Assembly: GCA_049999765.1 (NCBI GenBank)
Contig: JBNGIQ010009380.1
Location: forward strand, 123,352 to 154,374
Length of the DNA stretch: 31,023 nucleotides
Direction of reading: 5' to 3'
DNA from: Phaeoceros laevis
Taxonomy: Eukaryota > Anthocerotophyta > Anthocerotopsida > Notothyladales
The first letter of the stretch is position 1; each line of letters begins with the position of its first letter. The notes under the pieces are model-generated. The model was not told where the DNA came from and did no database searches. It saw nothing but the letters and a program-made list of their open reading frames with translations. Below are positions 10,017-19,811 of the stretch, piece by piece. The translations under genes and the position numbers were made by a program.

Positions 10017-12579
10017 ATGGAATCCGGCCTGCTCACCGAGGAGCAGAGGCAGCTGCTTCGATCTGCATCGCAAGGCCGGGATGCTGCCGCGGAGGTGGGG
10101 TCGCCGAAGAACTGCGACAGCGGCCTCAAATTGTTAAACAATGTCATCAAGACCAATGCAGGGGGCGCGAAGGTGAGCGAGAGGAAGTCGCACTCTGGGA
10201 GGAATGGCCGTCCCAAGAAAGGTTTGGCTTTCCTTGCCGAGCTGAAGCCTGGTTGTTTGTGCTCGAGTGCATGGCCAAATGTTTTCGTGGGGTTTGGATT
10301 TCTCTCCGCATTCGGCAGCAATGCTTGAGCCATCTTGACCTCAGTTTCGTTGGGTTTCGGTTGAGAGTGGTTTGTTGTCAAAACCATGTCATATCTGGTA
10401 GTATTCCTTCCGACCGCTATGCAATAACCAATACTTCGTAAGATGCGCAGGTGGCGGTGGGGGCAAGGGAACGTGGGGCTGTTTGCTGGATGGCGACAGC
10501 GCGCTGCAGGTGGATCGTAGGGATCCGAATTACGACAGCGAGGAGGTAACCTTCTGGATACCTCAAAATCTGTGTTATAGTTGCAGCGCAGTTGTCTCCC
10601 CGGAAGTTTCTTTGCTGACGAACTCTGAGTGTACGGTACACGTATCGCTTGCTCCATCTACTTAAATGATACGGACACTGATGAATGCCGCCCTCATGGT
10701 CACTCAGGAGCCTTACAAGCTGGTCGGAGCGCCTATTGCTCAGTCTCTTGAGGAGTATAAGGGGAAGGTTGTGACAGTCGTAGAAGAATACTTCGTCACT
10801 GCAGATGTTGCTGAAGCTGCAGCCAGTCTACGAGACCTAGGGTCTCCGATTTACCTCCATCATTTTGTGAAGAAGCTTATCTCGATGGCCTTGGACAGGC
10901 ATGATAGGGAGAAGGAAATGGCTTCAGTACTGTTGTCCGCACTGTACGCAGACGTGATCCACGCAGACCAGCTGGCCAAGGGGTTCACAAGGTTACTGGA
11001 GTCTGTGGACGATCTTAGCCTCGACATTCCTGATGCATCGGACATACTGGCCCTTTTTTTGGCACGGGCCGTAGTTGATGACATCCTTCCACCCGCTTTC
11101 CTGTCCAAAGCGCAGAAGGTTTTACCTGAGGGATCGCAGGGCGTAGCTGTTATACAGAAAGCTGAGAAGAGCTACCTGTTGGCTCCACACCATGCTGAGG
11201 TTGTGGAACGGCGTTGGGGGGGTACCACACATGTCACTGTCGAAGAAGCGAAGAAGAGAATTGGACAGCTGCTCAGTGAGTATGTGGAAAGCGGGGATAA
11301 AGCTGAAGCATGCAGATCCATCCGGGAGCTTAATATGCCCTTCTTCCACCACGAAGTTGTGAAGAAGGCTCTAACGATGGCTATGGAGAAGGCAAAAGCA
11401 GAACCTCTTATTTCATCACTCCTACAGGAAGCTGCAGACGAGGGTTTGATTACCTCAAGTCAGATGTCCAAGGGTTTTTCCAGGCTCCTGGACGCCTTAG
11501 AAGACCTGGCTCTGGATATCCCTCAGGCTGTAGAGATGTCTCAGTCCCTTGTGACCAAGGCCACTGAGGAAGGTTGGCTTAGTTCCGCATTTGCGAGAAC
11601 TGTTTCCTCCGACAATGTTGGACACTCTGCAGATCAGGATGAAGCTCAAAGCTTCAAGCAGAAGGCCACCTCTGTTATTCAGGAGTACTTCCTTTCTGGT
11701 GATATCTCAGAGGCTATTACGAGCTTGGAAGATCTGGCAGCCCCGGAGTTTCATGGCATATTTGTCAAGAAGCTGGTGACTCTGGCTATGGACAAGAAGA
11801 ATCGTGAGAAGGAGATGGCCTCTGTTCTTCTGTCCGCCCTGTACGCTGAAGTGATCCCCATTGCTCAGATAGCGAAAGGCTTTATTTTGCTCCTCGAGTC
11901 AGCCGAAGATACGGCTTTGGACATTCCTGATGCTGCAAATCAGTTAACCTTGTTTTCGGCAAGGGCTGTGGTAGACGACATTCTCGCACCGCTTTACCTT
12001 GAGGAGATTGACGAGCAACTCAAGGGGGGATCTCTTGGAAGGGAGATTGTGCACTCCGCCCGAGCATTGCTTGCTGCACGACATGCTGGGGAGCGCATCT
12101 TGCGCTGCTGGGGTGGAGGCACTGGTAGGGCAGTGGAAGATGCTAAGGACAAAATCAACAAGTTGCTGGAGGAGTTCGAGGCTGGTGGAGAGTTATTGGA
12201 AGCGTGTGAATGCATCCGTGACCTGGACATGTCCTTCTTTCATCACGAGGTTGTAAAGAAGGCACTGCTTATGGCAATGGAGAAGCAGAATGATCGCTTA
12301 TTGTCTCTTCTGCAGGAGTGCTCTAGCGAAGGTCTCATAACAACTAGCCAAATGCTGAAGGGCTTTGGTAGAGTGGCGGACAGTCTAGATGACTTCGCTC
12401 TGGACTTTCCTGCTGCCAAGGGAGAGTTTGTTGCTATTGTGAAGAAGGCCCAGGAGGGAGGATGGTTGAGTTCAGGCTTTGCTTTTGATGCTAAAGCAGG
12501 TGCAGCTTATGGTCTCGACCATGGCGATGGTCTTCATCATGCTAATGGTGACTCGAAAGCAAGCAAGGTCGACCAGTAG
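10017..12579 (+). CDS. MRF-type translation regulator with four MA3 domains (PDCD4-like)
   Basis: Three exons, 10017-10221, 10451-10545 and 10708-12579, give 723 aa. The N-terminus has MESGLLTEEQRQLLRSA, a basic SHSGRNGRPKK patch and the conserved GGGGGKGTWGCLLD and DPNYDSEEEPYKLVG segments, as in Arabidopsis MRF1 (about 700 aa). Four MA3 (eIF4A-binding) domains follow, starting near residues 115, 275, 410 and 575. Domains 1 and 3 share MASVLLSALYA and LDIPDA; domains 2 and 4 share FFHHEVVKKAL and AMEK. MRF proteins bind eIF4A and ribosomes and are targets of TOR/S6K signalling; the role here is inferred from that family. All MA3 domains sit in one uninterrupted 1.87-kb exon. The ATG at 10017 is the first in-frame one. 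The protein is cytosolic; no targeting signal is seen. Confidence 0.95.
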
Positions 12580-12988
12580 TGCAGTAGCATTCTGAAGGGC
12601 TAGAGAACGACTGAGCGTCCATAGAGCACTAGACGAAGGGAGAAAACCATCTTCTCCTGACCTGTAAATTCCCCTAAATTCTGTTAGATTCAAGTCACAA
12701 AACAAGCTCTTCGACAAAGAACGCCGGAGCTGGTACACTTTCCGTACTCTCCATTCAAACCGTTGGTGTCTTTGGTTGTTCATCTGAGGAATGATCAAAC
12801 GCCTGACAGGCTGATGCATCGGCTCGGAATACACTGTGAGAGACGGTGTGCAGTGACTCCACACGTCGGACTCGTACAGAGTCGTGCTTCATCAAAGTTT
12901 CGCCTCTGGGCCGGGTTATAGCCAGGGTACTGTCGGAGCCCTTGGTCGGCCCTTCGCAGCGAGTACTGTATAAGCTAGCTCAGTAGCG
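12580..12988. other. intergenic between MRF-like and ATP12 genes
   Basis: This 409-bp gap between two same-strand genes must hold the 3' UTR of the first and the promoter and leader of the second. No clear TATA box; no coding signal on the plus strand. A minus-strand ORF here (to about 12864) has no family resemblance. Confidence 0.5.
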
Positions 12989-14448
12989 ATGGCTATCAAG
13001 AGATCGTCACTTCTGCGCCGGGTGTCACGCCTCGTCGAAGCTGAGGATGTTATTGCTTATTGGTGCGCCGTCAGGCGCTCAAGCAGCGCTGCCAATGATT
13101 CTGATACCATGCTGCGAGATGCGGCCGCGCAGATACCTCCTAGCTTGGGCAGCAGTGGAATTGTCGGTAGCCGGTTCTACAAGAAAGCACACATGATGCC
13201 GGCAAAAGATGGCTCTGGATTTTCCGTGATGCTTGACCAGCGGGTGTTGAAAACGCCGGCTAGGAAGCCTTTGACTGTGCCAACACCGGCTTTGGCACTG
13301 GCCATCGCGGCTGAGTGGGAGTGGCAGGTGTGAATGGCTTGCCTCATTCGTTGGAGAGATAGGGTTTGAGTATGGATGGCCCTGGGGGTGCCTGTGACTG
13401 CTAAGTTCAGTAATCCTGACGAGTCGAATGAAGGACAAGAAGAGCGATTTTGCAGACCAGTTTAACAACAAATGGATCATGCAGAGTATTGTTGTGATTG
13501 TGCTGTAGGTCGATATCTGGCCTTTCTTGCTGTTCAAAACATTGTCCTATCGTGTCTGCATGGTGAGGTCATTCCGGCTGTTTGAAGGGTCTGAATAAGT
13601 GGCAAACGAAAATGGTGGATGTCTCGAGCTGAATCCACTCTATTTGCCAGGACAGCACCGGTATTCGTCCTTATACCATGCCGATGATGAAGCTTGCCGC
13701 AACGGCCATTGATCAAGTTCCCAGGGATCGTGGCCTTGTTATATCCTCGTTGCTGAAGTACTTCCATACTGATGCCCTTTGCTGTCGTGTTGAGGAGCCA
13801 TCTCGTCTTGCTGGTGAGTCCTCATCTGTGACAGCTTCCCATTTTGTTTCCTTTTCCTGATTATCTTAGCTTGTTGTAATGTGTCTCTCTGTCCCCGCAT
13901 GTTTTGCAGAAAAGCAGGCCTCTCTTTGGGATCCCCTGCTGGACTGGGCAGGAACCAATCTCGGGGCCCGACCTCAAGTTTCCACAAGTATATTTGTAGG
14001 AAGCCAGCCAACTACTGTTGTGGAAAGAATGCAAAAAGAGCTAGAGAAGGCGAACCATTGGGAGCTGGCAGCTATAGATCATCTGGCTGGAGTTGCCCGG
14101 TCACTGGTGATAGCTCTCGCTCTCTCTCGCAAACGACTAACAGTGGACCAAGCAATCGAAGCCATGCGGCTTGAGGAAGACTTTCAGGTACATGTTGCCT
14201 GAACTACGGTGGTGGGTTTCTGTGTGGTTGATGCTTGCTTCTGTCACAATTGGAGAGCCCGCATTGGTTGTCTCGAATTCTCTTACCTCTTAGCTGTACC
14301 TCTCCCGACTTACGGTTGATTTCCTGTGCACCATGTTCAGGTTCAGGAGTGGGGGCTTGTTGAAGGAGGACATGATCTGGACATAGCTGATCTCCGTGCA
14401 AAGGTGTACGCAGGGTCAGTTTTTTTGAGATTAACTGACGAGCGCTAG
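12989..14448 (+). CDS. ATP12: mitochondrial F1-ATPase assembly chaperone ATP12
   Basis: Four exons, 12989-13327, 13651-13813, 13910-14187 and 14341-14448, give 295 aa. The first 35 or so residues are rich in Arg, Ser and Ala with few acids (MAIKRSSLLRRVSRLV), fitting a mitochondrial presequence. The core follows the ATP12 family: RFYKKAHMMP, FSVMLDQRVLKTPARKPLTV, LALAIAAEWEWQ, IRPYTMPMMKLA, ASLWDPLLDWA and, at the C-terminus, VQEWGLVEGGHDLDIADLR. ATP12 binds the F1 alpha subunit in the matrix before hexamer assembly. Length is close to plant homologues (about 300-330 aa). The gene lies 409 bp downstream of the MRF-like gene on the same strand, with no sign of functional coupling. Confidence 0.95.
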
Positions 14449-15707
14449 TAGAGCCCTGCGACAAGTTTTGTAGGTTTCTTGAGGCCTTTTTCGGGAATTG
14501 TGTGTTTTTGGGACGTGGTCTACATGACCAGTGGGTGTTTCGCCCAACCCTAAATCGAGGCGATCAGGATGCTAAACCGACGGTATACGAAGACGTCAGC
14601 CTTGAAAAGACAAAGTCCTGAGGCTTGGGCGACACGCCCGTACTGTACCAGACGCAGCATCACGGTGTCACACTTTATCTGTTTCGCCCCGGCGACTTCT
14701 CTTTCCCTCCCTCGCCCCCCTCGACCATGGATGGCGGCCCTCCCACGCTCTCCGTCTCGTCCCTCGCCAAACGCCTGTGTGTGTACGCTGCTGCGCTCGC
14801 CGGCCTACTTCCGGCCCAAAATGCATCATTTTCCAGCGGGATCGGGCCCTTGATCCCTGCTGTGATGGGTGCGCAATGGGCACAGAAGCGGATGCCACCG
14901 TCGCAGCAGCAACATCAGTGTGTGAGCGCATAGTGACTTGAGAGCAGGCGTCCTGGTTGCGGCAGTATAGGTTCTGTAGCATCTCCTCACTCTTAGAATC
15001 TCGGCGGCGGAGCCAGTACCGGGGCCATTGCCGCATGCTGGACAAGGGGCCAGCCAGGGTGTTCTCTTGTGAAGGAAGGACTAAATATGCCTTGCTCTCT
15101 TCTCCTTACCCGCACCTGCACCTGCACACACTGATGCTGTCAGTAGAGCTAACCAAGCTAAAAGGTGCTCCACAATTTTGGGCCTCTTGCCAGTCGCATT
15201 ATCTGATGGTACCTTCCTTTGCCGGCCTCGCATCTTTCTTCCTGTCACGTCTTGATGTTGCAAGCAGGCAGTCGCCCAGTCACGAGTGTGAACCCTCGCA
15301 GCAGCATCCTCGTCCGGTCCAGTCGGGTCCAGTCCAGTCGAGTCCAACCGCACTTTCCGTGATTGTGGACATGTCTGAATCCGGCTATGGTGGTTGTGCG
15401 GTTGTTGTCCACGCCGGTTCATACTTGCCTCCTTGTGGGTATGGGTAGGGCAGTTTACACTTAGTTCTTACTTCGAAGTACGTTTAGCCAGGGCAATCAT
15501 GGCCCTGATCCTGGCATGCACAGTGCTGCTGTTGGTTGCTTTGGCTTGGGATTTCCTGGGCCTCTCTCTTACCACTGCAAAGCCTGTCAACATGGATTGG
15601 ATGCTGTTCTGGTTGGGTCTGTCGTAGTCTGTAGTATCAGCAGAGCACTTGCATGAACATGTTGGAACGTGAATATCCTGTTCATATCCCTTCATTATTG
15701 CAGCGCA
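14449..15707. other. long leader/promoter of the RRM gene
   Basis: 1.26 kb with no recognisable protein. TTATTGCAG ending at 15703, five bases before the ATG at 15708, looks like a 3' splice site, so the gene probably has a 5'-UTR intron and its first exon lies in this region. A short cluster of TCCAGTC units sits near 15315-15345, and C/T-rich runs occur near 14700-14770. ORFs here (for example 14707-14933) lack conserved motifs. Confidence 0.5.
14545..14554 (+). promoter_or_regulatory. telo-box-like element
   Basis: CAACCCTAAA lies about 1.15 kb upstream of the RRM-gene ATG and 100 bp past the ATP12 stop. It resembles the plant telo box; if the RRM transcript starts nearby, it would be a promoter element. 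The assignment rests on motif only. Confidence 0.25.
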
Positions 15708-18700
15708 ATGGCAGAAGGTGACAGTGCGGACTTCGAAGTAAAGGATGAGGAATTGGTTGATTTTGAGGGATCTGACTATGGGTTCGGCTCGGACGAGGAG
15801 CTGGAAATTGAGGAGAACTCCAAGCAACCTGCGGAAACTAGGCTGCCCACCAAAGATGCCGCCTCTGATGCACCTGGGCAGGACCTGGCAGCAACAGGCT
15901 ATTCCCCGATGGCCACTGAGACTCCAATTGGCGCAGCCAAGGCACGGCACGTGTCTTTAAAAGAGGGGGCAGAGAGTGGTGAGATCCAGGAGGAGAAAGA
16001 AGACAAGGAAGATGGTGTTGTGGTGCAACCGGCCAAGGCCAATGTTGCTCGTGGAGAAGTGGCAAGTAATGGGGGGAAACGGGTAGCAGAGTCTAGGTAC
16101 AAAAAGCATCGCAAGGCTGACTTGGAGGATGGCGAGCTGGATGACGCTGCCATGGTGACCACCCTAATTTTCTATCACTCCTTCCTTCATTTCTGGATTT
16201 GCATGAGGCACTTTCTCTATCCTGTAGCATTCCCACAGCAGATAGACTTCACCTCATGCTGACTTCCTGCTACACAACCCTTTATGCTGGGCCCAATATT
16301 GAGTTTAGGTCTCCACCACATGTTGCCTGTCAGTCTTGGCGTTCCTATGCTCCATCTTTTTCATGTTTGGACCACTTAATTGCATGGAATAGCTTCCAGA
16401 AGGCGTGCAGTGCATGTAGATTAGGGACTTATACCCATCAGTAGCACTCATATGTGGACGTTGGCCATGCGGGAAACAGCATGAGGGTTCTGATCGTGAA
16501 GCAGGAGGAAATGAGGATGAAGATGACGAAGACTTCATCAGTCGGCAGGAAAGGAAGAGGCGAAAGGACCGATTTGCTCCTGAGCGGCAGGTCTCAGACG
16601 TGGAGAAAAAGGACAGGAGGGAAGCAGAGCAAGGTGCTGGATCAGCTGGAAAACACAACCGCAGCCGTGCAAGGTTGGCCCATTTCTAGTCTCATGGTTT
16701 AAGGTAATTTTGTTTCCTTAATCAGTTCAGGCTGAGTTCTAAAGAGATTTCCTTTTTTCAGTGATCGGCACCTGGAACGGTCGAGAAGTCTTTCTAAACC
16801 TTCAGCTGGTTAGTCCCAGGAGTTACCCATTTGCACGTAATAGCACTCCAGCGTTGTTGTGGGTGGATGTTCTGAGTCTTGTTTTATCGTTGGAGTTGTA
16901 GTGTTAGTATTAAATGTGAAGACACAATGGGTGAGTACGATGATTGAGCTGGTTGGTTGTGGTTCCTTTGCAGTAGAACTTGCTTTCTGACCTTATCATT
17001 TGATCCAGGTGTGCGTGGATCAAATTATGAAACGGCCAGTTTTGTCCAGGCTGGGATTATGGGACCTGGAAGGTTGCTTGTTCCGGCTGATCTGGCATCT
17101 CAGATGCAGCTACGGCAACTTGGACGGGGTTTTGTTGGACCCATTGGAGGCCTGTATACTCCTGGCAATGCCAGACCTAATGTGAGGCCATCTCCTATCG
17201 ATTCTTTGCCTTCAAATATTCTGTACATTTTTGGTGTGGCCTAAGAAACCTGTCCTCTTTGGCGCTTTTGCAAGTAGTTAGTAACATGGTAGGGTGGGCA
17301 GCAGCATTTGCAGGAGGCTTTGGCCCAAGAACAAAGGTTTCGGTCTCAGAGAATTATGCAACTTGCCCAGGCCAATGCAACGGGCCCAGGTCGACCAATT
17401 CTGAGTGGACATCTTGGTGTTCCGCCAATGCACCATCCTTTACCCACTCTAGGTGTACAACAAGGCCTTCTGCACTGGCCCACCCAAGGTCAAGAGCTCA
17501 TGCAGCAATTTAATCTCATGGCACCTGTGGATAATTATGGCAGAAACCCAAGACCCTATGTTGCAGGGAGGGGGATGGGGCCAGTAGGGGGAATGTATGG
17601 TTTTGTTGCAGGGTCACCTGGCACAAGGCAAATGTCATGGTCCGCTTTGCCCATGTCGAACGATGTGCAGGGCATTGGGCGAGGAAGGACACACTCCCGA
17701 GGACAAATGGTTACTCAAGTTTGGGGTGATGCCCACCCTGCAGGACTGGTTGGCCAAGCAGTTGTAGGTGTAGTAAATGTAGGTCAGGGAATGGGGATGG
17801 GTCAGGGCCTCATTGCTGTAGGTATAGGCTCAGGAGGGCAACAACCAGGACCCGGGTTGGGCCAAGGGCTAGGTCAGGTGTCAACACAAGGATTGCTTCA
17901 GGGTGTAGGTCAGGGCATGGTCCATCCCTCAGAACGAGATGCGAAACACGGCCATATCCAGGCAGGTGGGCAAGGAGGGGCAGTTCATCCTGGGGGAAGG
18001 GCAGGGCAAGCTAAGCAGGTAGCAGGGTCAGGTGTAAACAGTAGAGCCCCTAAAGTAAGTTCACACAGTTCCGGATCAGGGGCTACTTCTTCAAAGCGTG
18101 AAGCAAACCTAGACCTCAGACGGGGTGAGGGGAGTCGTAATGATAACGAACACAGACCAGGGGATGATAGGAGTTTGAGGAGAGGACAAAATCATAAGTC
18201 TGATCGTAAGTTGGATAGTTCAGGCAGGTCTCACCCCAGACAGGAGAGAGATAATGGGCGAGATAAACATAGGTCTGCACACTCGGTTACTTCAGGCCAT
18301 CAACCAAACGGTGGTCCGAGCAGCAATTTGATACAGCTGGGTGGGCCTATACACAAAAGCAGGTATTTCGTATACGCAGGCTTGTCACTCATATCTGCTG
18401 GATTTGGTCTGTTTTGGACTTTTTTGAGTACTTACCTGTCTCTGGTCACGCAGAGTTCTGACTGTCAGTGGGCTTCCGGACGGTACATCAATGACTGCCG
18501 TTGTTGAAGCTTTTGAGAAACAGGGGAAGATAACGGTAAATTTTGCACATTGTCTTGTGCCTGTCCTGCCAAAGAATGTAGGAAGAAATTCACGCACCTA
18601 GTTTGCCTCTTCTGTAATCACGTTTGTTACCTGTGTTTTGCTGCTGGCAGGACTTCAAGAAAGAGGACAAAGGAGACACCTTTACCATAACGTTTTCAAG

Positions 18701-18926
18701 CTTGTCTGAGGCTGTCTCTGCAAAGCGACATCTCCATAGGTACTGGTGCCCTGCTCCAGAAAGTTTGAAAGAAAAATTCAGGTCGTTTGTTTGTGAGGAC
18801 GTTGTCGGTTGTTTGTTTGTCGTGGTTTGGTAAAAAAGCAGACGTTTTGATGTCTTTTTGCGCTATTTCAGATCAGTCATGGGTGGACGGCAGATTACAG
18901 TTGAGTATGCAGTTGTGCGCGCTTGA
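15708..18926 (+). CDS. acidic, Gly/Gln-rich protein with C-terminal RRM
   Basis: Eight exons, 15708-16154, 16480-16673, 16762-16808, 17009-17181, about 17302-18362, 18454-18535, 18651-18739 and 18872-18926, give about 715 aa. The N-terminus (1-80) is very acidic (FEGSDYGFGSDEELEIEE). Next come KHRKADLEDGELDD and a mixed-charge stretch (DEDDEDFISRQERKRRKDRF). Residues about 290-310 contain EALAQEQRFRSQR. Then come a Gly/Gln/Met-rich region with GMGQGL and GLGQGLGQ repeats (about 400-520) and an Arg/Asp/Ser-rich stretch. A degenerate RRM closes the protein (about 641-715: RVLTVSGLPDGTS, DTFTITFSSLSEA, GGRQITVEYAVV). A nuclear RNA-processing role is inferred; the order recalls animal RBM33 only loosely. 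The acceptors at 16480 and 17302 are the least certain; 17293 and 17314 also keep frame. Confidence 0.82.
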
Positions 18927-19811
18927 CTGCCAACCATGTCATTATGGATGTCACAGTTTGAGCGACGTCGACAAGGTTTCATTTCATCGATTCCTTGTTC
19001 GCCCACAAGTGGTAAATCGTGCTCCGTAATATAGGAATACCGAAGTATTTAAACTGCGCCTTTCGTGGCACAGCTGTCTATTCTTCATTTAGTCTGCTTC
19101 CAACCCAGAACTCTTGAGTTGGTCCGCTTGGGCCGGAGGTGTTCTTTTGCGATTGGAATAACAAAGGAGCCGGATACATCTTCAAGATCCGGCCGAAGAA
19201 GGGAGAAGTGGTTGGCATTCACTCCAAGGTCCCATGCATAGTAATTAGGTAGATAAATCACAATTTTGGTGTTGCAAATTTGTCTTTTCATGAGTTTATT
19301 CTTCCGTAAGCTCATGGACCTATAACTAGGCACGGTACATGTAGCTCGTCAATAATGGGGTCGGCGTTATCGTACTAAACTGGGAACTCGACAACTTGGA
19401 CTCTTCATAGGTGTCCAACGAACCGGCGGGGTAATATTTCCGAGCTTATTAATAGACTACCAATTTTAGTGGCTAAACAGATCACCGATATTGTTTCAGA
19501 GTGTAGGGCGGATTTCAGGAAGTCGTTGCCCTTCGGTAGGCCCGAAAGCGGAGAGGTCTCACTAGTTACTTCAGATAACTATTAAGTTACCTCGGAGGTA
19601 AGTTCATCACAGACTCCCCCCAACTAGAATTGCTAGCTAGCTAGCGTGGTCTGCAGTCTCTGGCTCCTATCCTTATTATTACTGGGGCCTTATCACACGT
19701 TTCAATTCAGTTTAATAGACCTGGGGCAAATGTCACCTCCATCAAGGTTCGGAGAATGGGAGGAACGTAGAGGCCACATCGCTGAGAACAATGATCTCAA
19801 CGAGACTGCTG
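18927..19811. other. 3' region between convergent RRM and orphan genes
   Basis: No gene or clear repeat, apart from a short GCTAGCTAGCTAGC run near 19632-19645. ORFs at 19085-19333 (-) and 19646-19906 (+) show no conserved features. Confidence 0.5.

Noticed and set aside
9914-10657. 247-codon minus-strand ORF
   Set aside because: Antisense to the first exons and introns of the MRF-like gene, where the plus strand shows strong family conservation; no motif in the antisense product.
14569-14933. Overlapping plus ORFs after ATP12
   Set aside because: No similarity recognised; region is better explained as promoter and leader of the downstream RRM gene.
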